The position numbers were made by a program, and so were the translations under genes. From NCBI GenBank assembly GCA_009923125.1, contig RFUD01000100.1, positions 1-7,768 on the forward strand: 7,768 bases of DNA, in the 5' to 3' direction. Below the pieces are notes generated by a model. That model was not told the origin of the DNA. It saw only the letters and a program-made list of their open reading frames with translations, and did not search any database. Of the stretch, positions 1-6,608 are shown one piece after another (positions within the stretch are counted from its first letter, which is position 1; the number at the start of each line of letters is the position of its first letter). The stretch comes from Planctomycetia bacterium (GTDB lineage: Bacteria > Planctomycetota > Planctomycetia > Pirellulales > UBA1268).

Positions 1-1190
1 CGACCGCCGAGCCGCTCGACGAGTTCCTGGAGACGATCCTGGTCCTGCTTCGGATCGACGTCGAGCTGCACGAAGCCCACGATGACGGCCTCGAAAGCCT
101 CGTCCGGCGACCACAGGCTGGTGGCCACACGATCGCCCGACAGGATCGGGTCCCCGACGGCGGCCGAGCGGATGCGTGCCCGCGCGAGTGCACCACTCTC
201 CACGGCGACGACCTCGACGACGGCCTTGAAATCACCCGCCTGCGGACGGGCGTCGCCCGGGTCGTAGACCCTCAGCACCAGGCCCGGGCGCAGGCCGCGG
301 GTCGAGCCCATGTCGAGCAGCACGGTGCGGTCGATCTCGTTGATCGACAACACCCGGCCGTCGAAGCCGTCGATGCGGTCGTCGTCGGGCGTGGCGGCGA
401 GCACCGTGTCTTGCAGTTTCCTGTCGGCGACCCGCAGGTCCCCGAGCACCTGGTTCTGCCGCGCGATCAGCCGTTCTCGATCCCGCAGTTCTTCGTACAG
501 GATCGCCAGCCGCCCCTCCGGCGGCTGCGTCTTGAACCGTGCCTGCCGCGGCGCCGAAAGGAAAGCCTCCCCCTTGGCGATCTCCTGGTCGAGGAGGTCG
601 AGCCGCGAGGCCCGCTCGAGGGCCTTCTGCTGGGCCTCCGTCAGGTCCCGGCTCCGCTTCTCGTGCTCCTGCCAGCGGGCGTCGAAGTCCTTCTTCAGCG
701 CGGCGGCCTCCGCTTCCTTGGCATTCTTCTGCGTCTCGAGGTCCTGCTGGCGCTTGTCGGCGGAGACGATCGTCTCCTCCTTTTCCTTCTCGAGCTGGTC
801 GATCTTCGCGTTCCGAGCCTTGAGATCCTTGTCTTTGGCCTCGTTCGACTCCAGCAGCCACTCGCTGAACGTACGGTAGGACTTCGAGTCCTTGTTGAAG
901 TCCTCGTGGTTCTTCTCGAACAGGTCGTTGACCTCGGTCTCGATGTCCGGGACCGTCTTGTCCTCCGCAAACCCCAGGATCTGCTTGAGCTTGTTCTTGT
1001 CCGCCTCGGACGCGGCGAGTTCGGTCTTGGCTTTGGCCATCTCGGCGGCCGCGGCCTGCGACGCCGCCTCGGCGTCGAGCTTCTGGCGAACGAACAGGTA
1101 GGTCGTGACCGCCAGCACGAACGTCAGCATGACGAACACGATCAGCGCGATGCTGAGCGACTGCACGACGGTGGCGCGAGAAGCAGCCAT
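1..1190 (-). CDS. Membrane-anchored coiled-coil protein, C-terminus cut by window edge
   Basis: The reading frame is open from an ATG at 1190 to the left edge, giving 396 residues without a stop, so the C-terminus is missing. Residues 1-10 are polar. Residues 11-34 form one strongly hydrophobic membrane segment (rich in I, L, V, F), which suggests an inner-membrane anchor. Residues 37-265 are rich in K, E, A, Q and D with heptad-like spacing, a long coiled coil. Residues 272-310 form a small beta-rich unit with a GSTRGLRPG turn, like domains with a 'G..RGv.pG' pattern in envelope proteins. The last visible residues (367-396, with VGFVQLD, then QDQDRLQELVERLGG) resemble the start of a BRCT-like fold. 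The gene starts 16 bp after the oxidoreductase stop, and no Shine-Dalgarno site is visible, so translation may be coupled. The family looks like one that recurs in planctomycetes, but its function is unknown to me. I infer a structural or scaffolding role in the envelope. Confidence 0.85.
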   Translation of the reverse strand, partial: MAASRATVVQSLSIALIVFVMLTFVLAVTTYLFVRQKLDAEAASQAAAAEMAKAKTELAASEADKNKLKQILGFAEDKTVPDIETEVNDLFEKNHEDFNKDSKSYRTFSEWLLESNEAKDKDLKARNAKIDQLEKEKEETIVSADKRQQDLETQKNAKEAEAAALKKDFDARWQEHEKRSRDLTEAQQKALERASRLDLLDQEIAKGEAFLSAPRQARFKTQPPEGRLAILYEELRDRERLIARQNQVLGDLRVADRKLQDTVLAATPDDDRIDGFDGRVLSINEIDRTVLLDMGSTRGLRPGLVLRVYDPGDARPQAGDFKAVVEVVAVESGALARARIRSAAVGDPILSGDRVATSLWSPDEAFEAVIVGFVQLDVDPKQDQDRLQELVERLGG

Positions 1191-1206
1191 GGGGGGATTA
1201 TCGACG

Positions 1207-2388
1207 TCACACGTCGCCGAGATTCACGCCCCCGTCGATTTGGAGGGCTGGAGAAGCAGGGGCGTCTGCGGCGGCCAGCTCCGCCCACGCCAACGGCCGG
1301 CGGGAGACCGAGACCCGCCGCCCCATGATCGCCGCCAGCGTGCCGCGAACCAGGATCCCGGCCTCGTCCAGCCCGCGGCCGCAGCGGATGCCCGCGATGA
1401 ATTGCGTCATCGTGGCCTGGAATCGCCGGCCGTCTCCCGAGAGCCGGAGGCCGCAGCCGCCCCGGGTGCCGGTCACCGTCTCGCCGTGCACACCGTCGTC
1501 GATCCGCGGCACCGCCACGATCTCCGCGCCGTCGGTGAACCGGTAGCGGACCGCGCCGCTCTGCGCCCGACCGCCGGCCAGCGGCTCGGCGAACTCCGGC
1601 GCCCGATCGCCGAGGACCCACAGCGCACGGTCGATGGCGTGGACCGATCGCTCGACGAATGGCCCTCCCGACAGGGCGTCGTCCGTGATCCAGTTTCGCA
1701 GCCTGGCTTCCGCGGCCGTCCACCCGGGCCGCGTCGGCACCCGCCAGGGGGCGCCGCGGGCCGCGGACACCTCGACGCGGAGCGGCCGACCGATCGAGCC
1801 GGCGTGGACGCCGTCGATCGCGGCGATCACCTCGGCGTCGCGACGGGCATGCAGCCCGGACGCCACCGACAGCCCCGCGACCCGCGCCCGCGCGAATGCC
1901 ATCTCGATCTCCAACACCCCGGCCACGTCGGTGGCCGCGGGCGTTTCACAGAACACATGGCAGCCGGCGGCGACGGCCGCGTTCACGTGCTGTGGCCGGA
2001 GGTGGGGCGGGGCGGCGATCACCACGGCATCGACGCCGGCGTCGAGCACGCGGCGGAAGGCGTCGGGGCCACTGAATCGCCGCTGCGGTGGGCATGCGAA
2101 CCGCTCCCCGACGTCCCGTGCAAGATGGTCGGCGGCGGAACTGGCGTGATCGGCGAACGCGTCCCCGATCGCCACGATCTCCACCTCGGGGTCGGCGAGT
2201 GCCGCCTGGGTCGCGGCGCCCGTGCCACGCCCGCCGCAGCCGATCAGGCCAAGTCGGATCGTGCCGGCGTGCCCGGCACGGGCCGTCGGCATGGCCGCGG
2301 TGGCCGCCACCGCGCCCGCGGCGACGTGCAGGAAGTCCCGACGCGGCATGAGGCTGGAAGGGACGGACCGCTGGACGGATCGGGTCAT
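1207..2388 (-). CDS. Tat-exported Gfo/Idh/MocA family oxidoreductase with a Thr in place of the catalytic Lys
   Basis: The product has 393 residues. I chose the ATG at 2388 because CAGGAG lies six bases upstream; an in-frame start at 2517 would put a non-signal-like stretch before the Tat signal. Residues 15-20 (PRRDFL) are a twin-arginine motif, followed by an Ala-rich segment and a possible cleavage site after ARA (36-38), so export by Tat is expected. Residues 44-55 (IRLGLIGCGGRG) are the NAD(P)-binding Rossmann loop. The family's EKP motif appears at 148-150 as ETP (HVFCETPAA), so the usual catalytic Lys is Thr149. The C-terminal substrate-binding part carries RNW (231-233), GGPFVERSVHAID (241-253) with His250 and Asp253, and WVLGD (257-261). 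Family members oxidise or reduce sugars, inositols and similar polyols with NAD(P); the substrate cannot be told here. With Lys lost, redox chemistry may be changed or absent. Planctomycetes encode many paralogues of this Tat-signal group. Confidence 0.93.
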   Translation of the reverse strand: MTRSVQRSVPSSLMPRRDFLHVAAGAVAATAAMPTARAGHAGTIRLGLIGCGGRGTGAATQAALADPEVEIVAIGDAFADHASSAADHLARDVGERFACPPQRRFSGPDAFRRVLDAGVDAVVIAAPPHLRPQHVNAAVAAGCHVFCETPAATDVAGVLEIEMAFARARVAGLSVASGLHARRDAEVIAAIDGVHAGSIGRPLRVEVSAARGAPWRVPTRPGWTAAEARLRNWITDDALSGGPFVERSVHAIDRALWVLGDRAPEFAEPLAGGRAQSGAVRYRFTDGAEIVAVPRIDDGVHGETVTGTRGGCGLRLSGDGRRFQATMTQFIAGIRCGRGLDEAGILVRGTLAAIMGRRVSVSRRPLAWAELAAADAPASPALQIDGGVNLGDV

Positions 2389-2513
2389 GGGAAACTCCTG
2401 CGGATCGGGCGCGAATCTGCAAATCGAAGACGTGTCGAGAGCATCGAAACCACAAGCGGCATCACGTGCCGCACCGGGGTCTGTCTCAGTGTACCGGCCG
2501 CCGCCCCGGCAGG
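2389..2513 (-). promoter_or_regulatory. Intergenic leader of the oxidoreductase gene
   Basis: This 125-bp spacer separates the stop of the DUF1570-type gene from the oxidoreductase start. It is long enough for a promoter or leader, but I see no convincing -35/-10 pair. On the minus strand it ends with CAGGAG as the Shine-Dalgarno site of the oxidoreductase (2395-2400). It also holds one short hairpin, listed separately. Confidence 0.35.
2456..2472 (-). terminator. Small perfect hairpin, possible weak terminator or leader structure
   Basis: Arms GCGGCA (2456-2461) and TGCCGC (2467-2472) pair perfectly around a five-base loop. The hairpin lies about 40 bp past the stop of the DUF1570-type gene. 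On the minus strand it is followed by a T/G-rich stretch rather than a clean T run, so intrinsic termination would be weak. Chance pairing in GC-rich DNA is a real alternative. Confidence 0.25.
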
Positions 2514-3668
2514 TCACTTCAGACGAGTGACGTGCTTCAGGATCGCCTCCTCGAGTTTTGCGGGCGCGGCCCCGAAGGCGGCGGTGAACTCCGCCACCCG
2601 CCTGTCGGGATCATCCTCGACGAGCGGTTCCTTCGCCGCGAGCGTGCGCAGGTAGGCGACGAACATCTCCTTGCGGGCCTGCAGGAGGAACGCGGTCGCC
2701 GCCCAGGCGCCGGCGTAGGCGTCGAGGGCCGAGTCGGGGTCGCGAAACGCCTCGTCCCCGCGGACCAGCCGCTCCAGCCAGCCCCGGTTCACCGTCGCCA
2801 GAAAACGCTCGCGGCGGGACCGGTTGACGCCGCCGATGCCGCGCCAGCCGCGGTCGCTTTCGAGGTCGGGCGTCTCGAAGTAGATCGCCACCCCTTCGCT
2901 GACCCACAGCGGCACCGCCGCGAGCCGCTGGTGCAGCCCGCTGTTGAACGCCATCTGGTGGGTCGCCTCGTGCACGAGCGTCGCGACGAGCCCCGAGGCC
3001 TGGCGGCTGGCCAGGATCTCGAGCCCGGCCCGCGACGCCGCCCGACCGGCCCGACCGTCGAGCCCGTCGCTGCCCGTGAGGTCGAACGTCGTCACGCGGT
3101 TGGTGAGCAGATTGTAGTAGCCCACGACCCGCTCCGACGCCGCCCCCAGGTCACCGGCGACGGTTTCCACGTAGCGTTGCCGGTCGGCGAAGATCACGAC
3201 CACCAGCCGCTGTTGCGGCCCGTCGAGTTCGAGCCCGGCGTGCCTCCAGAAACTGATGAACGCATCGTGGAGTCGCTCGAACAGCGCGGCGCACCATTGG
3301 GCATAGGCCCGCGAGGTGTCGAAACACACCACATAGCGACGGGTGACAAGATGGTCGAACCCGGCCGGCAGGGTGCGCAGCACCTCGGCGGCGAGTTCCT
3401 TGGGCGACAACGGGGCCGGGGGCTCCACGAGCGGTTCACGCGCCTTCACGTCGGCCGGCTGGACGATCTCCAGTCGCTGATCGGCGTGCTCGAGGAGCAG
3501 GCCTCCGTCAACGGCCTCGGCGACGACCCGACACGTCACGGCCCGTTCCTCGTCGGAACCACCGATCCGCACACGCTCCCACGACGGTCCCGCGACACCG
3601 AGGAGACCGAGGGCCGGCAGCAGCCCCGACGACAGGACCATGAGCGTCGTGACCACCATGCACCGCAT
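2514..3668 (-). CDS. Secreted DUF1570-type HExxH (gluzincin-like) protein
   Basis: The product has 384 residues. The start at 3668 is supported by GGAGG seven bases upstream; a second ATG lies at codon 4. Residues 5-26 form a hydrophobic signal peptide, so the protein is probably secreted. Residues about 40-105 may be a small N-terminal domain. The main domain, about 108-384, carries LVHEATHQMAFNSG (231-244) with His233, Glu234 and His237 as the zinc-binding HExxH. WVSEGVAIYFE follows (255-265), with Glu258 placed as the third ligand of a gluzincin. This arrangement matches DUF1570 proteins, common in planctomycetes and thought to be metallopeptidases. All expected zinc and catalytic residues are visible, so it looks intact. 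The substrate is unknown; peptide or cell-surface protein cleavage in the periplasm or outside is inferred. It is the first gene of the minus-strand block, transcribed from the divergent region at 3669-3877. Confidence 0.9.
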   Translation of the reverse strand: MRCMVVTTLMVLSSGLLPALGLLGVAGPSWERVRIGGSDEERAVTCRVVAEAVDGGLLLEHADQRLEIVQPADVKAREPLVEPPAPLSPKELAAEVLRTLPAGFDHLVTRRYVVCFDTSRAYAQWCAALFERLHDAFISFWRHAGLELDGPQQRLVVVIFADRQRYVETVAGDLGAASERVVGYYNLLTNRVTTFDLTGSDGLDGRAGRAASRAGLEILASRQASGLVATLVHEATHQMAFNSGLHQRLAAVPLWVSEGVAIYFETPDLESDRGWRGIGGVNRSRRERFLATVNRGWLERLVRGDEAFRDPDSALDAYAGAWAATAFLLQARKEMFVAYLRTLAAKEPLVEDDPDRRVAEFTAAFGAAPAKLEEAILKHVTRLK

Positions 3669-3877
3669 CGTCCATCCTCCGCACCGGCCGTGGCCACCCC
3701 ATGCGAGCAGGTTCGGCGGGGCCGGAAAAGTGCAAAACCTGGGAGATCGTCCCCGCGGGCCGAAACCCGCCCGGATCGCGGTTTTCGCCGCCGGGTTGGT
3801 CTGGCTTCATCACTCCCGGTCAGGGTAGGGTCCGCCGGCTGTCCCGATTCGCCTTTCCCCGCTCCGGTGACCGGACC
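3669..3877. promoter_or_regulatory. Divergent intergenic region
   Basis: This 209-bp region lies between the divergent DUF1570-type and HEAT lipoprotein genes and must hold the promoters of both. It has a locally AT-richer patch, AAAAGTGCAAAA (3726-3737), that stands out from the GC-rich surroundings, and a small hairpin GCGGG (3755-3759) / CCCGC (3766-3770). On the plus strand TTGGTC (3796-3801) and TAGGGT (3826-3831) look like promoter boxes, but their 24-bp spacing is too long for a normal sigma70 site. Just before the lipoprotein start, CCGGTGACCGG (3864-3874) is a perfect inverted repeat. The exact promoters cannot be fixed from sequence alone. Confidence 0.55.
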
Positions 3878-4609
3878 ATGCCGTCCTCCGCCACGCCCGC
3901 CGGGCCGCCTCATCGCGCACCCCTCCAGCGCCTGCTCCTGCGGTCGCTCGTGCTGCTGCTGCCGCCGCTGATCACCGCCTGCGGGGTCGGCTGCGCGGGC
4001 TGGACGCCGTGGACGTCACGCGAACGCGCGCTGAAAAACGCCGAACTCTACGGCCCGACCGCGAATCAGCGGATCAAGAAGATCGAGGAGGACGCGAAGC
4101 AGGCCCGGTCTGCCGACGGGACGCGGCAGGTCGAATTCACCCGCGGCCTCGCCGAAACGATGCTCGCCGAACATGACGCCCGGGTGCGGTGCGAAATCGT
4201 CGCCGCCGCGGCCGACTTCGACACCGCCTCGGCCCTGGCGATCTGCCGGGGCGGGCTCCAGGATCCTGACGACCGCGTCCGACTGCGGGCCTGCGAGGTG
4301 TGGAAGCAGCGGGGCGGGGAGGAGGCGGTGCAGCTGCTCGCCACCCGCTATCGCACCGATCGCGATCTCGACGTCCGCTTGCGGGCCGTGAAGATGCTGG
4401 GGGAACTGAAGGATCAGCAGGCGATCCCGGTGCTCGCCGAGGCACTCGAGAATCCCGATCCGGCCGTGCAGTACCGGGCCGTCGCCGCCCTCAAGGAGGT
4501 CAGCGGCCGCGATCTGGGCAATGACGTGAACGCCTGGCGGGACTGGGCGGCGGACCCCTCCCGCGCCCAGCCGTGGTCGATCGCGGAGACGTTCCGCAAG
4601 CTGTTCTGA
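3878..4609 (+). CDS. HEAT-repeat lipoprotein
   Basis: The product has 243 residues. The frame is open upstream to 3701, but the ATG at 3878 is preferred because it puts a signal peptide at the N-terminus; no clear Shine-Dalgarno site is present. Residues 17-34 are hydrophobic and end in LITAC, a lipobox with Cys35 as the likely lipidation site, so the protein should be anchored to a membrane and face the periplasm. Residues about 85-210 hold three or four helical HEAT-like repeats, clearest in DPDDRVRLRACEVWKQRGG (129-147), DLDVRLRAVKMLGELKD (163-179) and NPDPAVQYRAVAALKEVSG (192-210), each with the D.....R..A pattern of PBS-lyase-type HEAT units. GNDVNAWRDW (214-223) is a tail seen in planctomycete HEAT proteins. 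HEAT repeats bind proteins, so a scaffold or adaptor role is inferred; the partner is unknown. Confidence 0.88.
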   Translation: MPSSATPAGPPHRAPLQRLLLRSLVLLLPPLITACGVGCAGWTPWTSRERALKNAELYGPTANQRIKKIEEDAKQARSADGTRQVEFTRGLAETMLAEHDARVRCEIVAAAADFDTASALAICRGGLQDPDDRVRLRACEVWKQRGGEEAVQLLATRYRTDRDLDVRLRAVKMLGELKDQQAIPVLAEALENPDPAVQYRAVAALKEVSGRDLGNDVNAWRDWAADPSRAQPWSIAETFRKLF

Positions 4610-4765
4610 CCCTGCGCGGCGGCCCACTGGCAAGGCACGCGGTCTGGGCCCGTTCCGCAGTCTGGCCAAACCCTCCTGCCGGTCCTTGCGCCGCCGCTGT
4701 TCCGGTGCGGTGAACGGTCGATACCCCACCCCAGACGTCTGCAAGGCAAGCCGGCTGCACCATTT
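4610..4765 (+). promoter_or_regulatory. Intergenic region before the alpha/alpha-barrel gene
   Basis: This 156-bp spacer has no gene. It contains an inverted repeat GGCCCA (4621-4626) / TGGGCC (4645-4650) with an 18-base loop just after the lipoprotein stop, too loose and without a T run to call a terminator. No convincing promoter boxes are visible, although one is expected here if the downstream gene has its own transcript. Confidence 0.35.
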
Positions 4766-4777
4766 GTGTTGAACAAA
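4763..4777. promoter_or_regulatory. AT-rich inverted repeat over a predicted start codon
   Basis: TTTGT (4763-4767) and ACAAA (4773-4777) are perfect inverted arms around GTTGA. The site is AT-rich in a GC-rich background and overlaps the GTG start predicted for the next gene. It could be an operator-like site or a small mRNA hairpin that controls initiation, or chance. If it is an operator, the true start lies further downstream. Confidence 0.3.
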
Positions 4778-6454
4778 CTCCGCACCCCGCAGGATGCGAC
4801 CCCCGAACCGGGTCCGTGTCCGCGATGGAAACGCCGATCGGGCACGACGCCGGGCAGGCGGCTGGCCTGGCTGGGCCTGACCGGGGTGGTCGCCGGGGCC
4901 GCACTGATGTGGACTGTCCGCGACGGAGCCACCCTCGCCGCGCCGCCGGTGTTCAGTGGCAAGCGCCTGTTGGAGGCGTTCTCCAAGAAGCCGAAGCAGC
5001 CGCAGGAATTCATTCCCGCTCCAGTGCCGCCGCCCGCCCCACCGGAGCCCGCGGCGGCCGGCGGCTCCGCACGCCGCGGCCAGGCGTCGCCGACCGCACG
5101 GCTGGGCAGCCTGCCGGCGCCGGCCGCGATGCGGGTCCCGACCTGGGACGAAACCCTGTCGTTCGCCAAATCGCTCAAGACGTCGGCCGACCGCGTGGTC
5201 GCCGCGGCGGTAACCCCTGGCTCAAAGAAGCCTGAGACCGCGGCGTCGGGCACCTCCCAGCCGCCGACGCCGAACACGCAGCTGAACGCCCCTCCGGGCG
5301 GAAAGGCGACCGCCGCCTTCAGCGTGCGGCCCGCCACGAGCCGCAGGGGCACCGGCCCCCGGCCGCCCGAGACGCGGCGGTTCGCGCGGTTGAAGTCCCA
5401 GATCGCGGACACGCTGGCCGCCTACCAGCGACGGCCGCTCAACACGGCGGAGAACACCCCGTGGGAGGTCATGCACGGGTTCATCGCCTTCGGCATCCCG
5501 ACGCAGTTGCGGCTCGGCGGCCCCGGCGGCGATCTCGTCAACGCGATCGGCTGGATGAACATGGGCGGACGCTGCCGCGGACAGGTGATGCTCGCCGCGG
5601 TAGGGGACCGACTCGTCGCCCAGAAGGGGATCGGCGTCCAAGGACACTCGGCCCAGTATCTGGCGATCCTCGCGCAGTGTCGCGTGGCACTCAACTCGCC
5701 GATCTCGGTGCAGTCGAAGTCGTTCACGGTCGCGAGCCTCGTCGAGGAGGAGAAGCTGGCCTGCAAGGTGAAGACCGAACTGACGTTCGCCCTCATCGGC
5801 CTCGCCCACTATCTCCCGACCGACGCGGAGTGGACGGCTCGCGACGGCCAGACGTGGAACCTCGAGCGACTCGTGGCCGAGGAGATCGAGCAGCCGATCC
5901 GCGGCGCCCCCTGCGGCGGCACGCACCGCCTCTTCGGCCTGGCCTACGGCTGCCAGCGCCGGCTGCGGGCGACCGGACGGCTCGACGGCCACTACGCCCG
6001 CGCCGACAAGTACGTGCGCGACTACCAGCACTTCGCGCTCACGAAACTGCAGAACCCCGACGGCTCGTTCAGCACGGAATGGTTCAAGTATCCGGCCGAC
6101 CGCGAGGATGACATCGACCGCAAGGTGCAGACCACGGGCCACATCCTGGAGTGGCTGGTGAGCTCGCTCGACCAGGAGGCGATCTATCAGCCCCGCGTCG
6201 TGGCGGCGGTGGAGTTCCTGGCCACGGCCCTGGCCCGTCAGCCCTCGCGTGAGTGGAAAATCGGGCCGATGGGGCACGCGCTCCACGCGCTCACGATCTA
6301 TCAGGAACGGGCGTGGGGAACGGTGCTGCCGGGCGGCATCGCCGCGTTCCACGGGCCGATGAAGGCGGCGGACACCGCCCAGATGGCGACCAAGCCCGGC
6401 GCGGGCCGGGCCTCGGGCGGCACGCCGGCGGCTGACAAGCCCGTCCGCCGGTGA
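4766..6454 (+). CDS. Exported protein of unknown function with a probable alpha/alpha-barrel domain
   Basis: The product has 562 residues from a GTG at 4766 (TTG at 4769 is an alternative); no good Shine-Dalgarno site precedes either, and no nearby in-frame ATG exists before the membrane segment, so the start is uncertain. Residues 31-49 (after RR, rich in L, A, V, G) form a signal peptide or membrane anchor. Residues 75-205 are low-complexity, rich in Pro, Ala, Ser and Lys, probably a disordered linker. The folded part, about 206-530, is helical. It contains VMHGFIAFG (236-244), QGHSAQYLAILAQC (292-305), CGGTHRLFGLAYG (383-395), LQNPDGSFSTEWF (428-440), TTGHILEWLV (457-466) and GPMGHALHALTIY (500-512). 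The QNPDGSF turn and regular helix pairs recall alpha/alpha toroids such as terpenoid cyclases and prenyltransferases, but no known active site is seen. His237, His294, Cys383, His387 and His459 could be functional or metal ligands. The C-terminal 30 residues look disordered. Known relatives, as far as I can tell, are uncharacterised planctomycete proteins. Confidence 0.85.
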   Translation: MLNKLRTPQDATPEPGPCPRWKRRSGTTPGRRLAWLGLTGVVAGAALMWTVRDGATLAAPPVFSGKRLLEAFSKKPKQPQEFIPAPVPPPAPPEPAAAGGSARRGQASPTARLGSLPAPAAMRVPTWDETLSFAKSLKTSADRVVAAAVTPGSKKPETAASGTSQPPTPNTQLNAPPGGKATAAFSVRPATSRRGTGPRPPETRRFARLKSQIADTLAAYQRRPLNTAENTPWEVMHGFIAFGIPTQLRLGGPGGDLVNAIGWMNMGGRCRGQVMLAAVGDRLVAQKGIGVQGHSAQYLAILAQCRVALNSPISVQSKSFTVASLVEEEKLACKVKTELTFALIGLAHYLPTDAEWTARDGQTWNLERLVAEEIEQPIRGAPCGGTHRLFGLAYGCQRRLRATGRLDGHYARADKYVRDYQHFALTKLQNPDGSFSTEWFKYPADREDDIDRKVQTTGHILEWLVSSLDQEAIYQPRVVAAVEFLATALARQPSREWKIGPMGHALHALTIYQERAWGTVLPGGIAAFHGPMKAADTAQMATKPGAGRASGGTPAADKPVRR

Positions 6455-6462
6455 CGCCGGCG
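6446..6462 (+). terminator. GC hairpin overlapping the stop codon
   Basis: CGCCGG (6446-6451) and CCGGCG (6457-6462) pair perfectly around TGACG, so the TGA stop of the alpha/alpha-barrel gene sits in the loop. There is no T tract downstream. It may slow transcription or protect the mRNA end, but chance pairing is common at this GC content. Confidence 0.25.
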
Positions 6463-6484
6463 CTCACGGCGAGCCGCCACGTTC

Positions 6485-6513
6485 TTGAACCGATCCCGGA
6501 CACTCCGTAGGCT
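6485..6513 (+). promoter_or_regulatory. Candidate sigma70-type promoter for the diadenylate cyclase
   Basis: TTGAAC (6485-6490) and TAGGCT (6508-6513) are separated by exactly 17 bp. The -35 box matches TTGACA at four of six positions, and the -10 box keeps the key T1, A2 and T6. The site lies about 95 bp before the cyclase start and after the upstream stop, which is where a separate promoter is expected. It predicts a 5' leader of roughly 85-90 bases. Confidence 0.4.
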
Positions 6514-6608
6514 TCCGGCCAGGGTCGTCCCGCGCGGCCCGCACGCTCCCGCGGCAGCGCCCTCCCCCTCGGGCAGCTCCTCCGCCGCCGGGAAACAGGA
6601 ACCGCCGC

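Noticed and set aside
411..1328. Plus-strand open frame of 305 codons
   Set aside because: It is antisense to the coiled-coil gene; its Leu/Val/Arg-rich translation mirrors the Lys/Glu/Gln codons of the coiled coil and shows no domain.
2389..2517. 43-residue N-terminal extension of the oxidoreductase
   Set aside because: It would displace the Tat signal from the N-terminus, while the ATG at 2388 has a strong Shine-Dalgarno site.
1105..2655. Plus-strand open frame of 516 codons
   Set aside because: It lies antisense to the oxidoreductase, whose Tat signal, nucleotide loop and family motifs are clear. The frame encodes Arg/Pro/Gly-rich sequence without recognisable domains, as expected from high GC.
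3701..3877. N-terminal extension of the HEAT lipoprotein
   Set aside because: The frame is open, but using it would bury the signal peptide and lipobox more than 90 residues into the protein and would cover the divergent promoter region.
2466..3971. Plus-strand open frame of 501 codons
   Set aside because: It is antisense to the DUF1570-type gene, which has an intact HExxH site, signal peptide and Shine-Dalgarno site. The frame also runs across the divergent promoter region.
4414..5412. Minus-strand open frame of 332 codons
   Set aside because: It spans parts of two plus-strand genes and their intergenic gap, with no domain or signal.
5222..6352. Minus-strand open frame of 376 codons
   Set aside because: It is antisense to the alpha/alpha-barrel gene and has a low-complexity Arg/Ala/Gly/His-rich translation.
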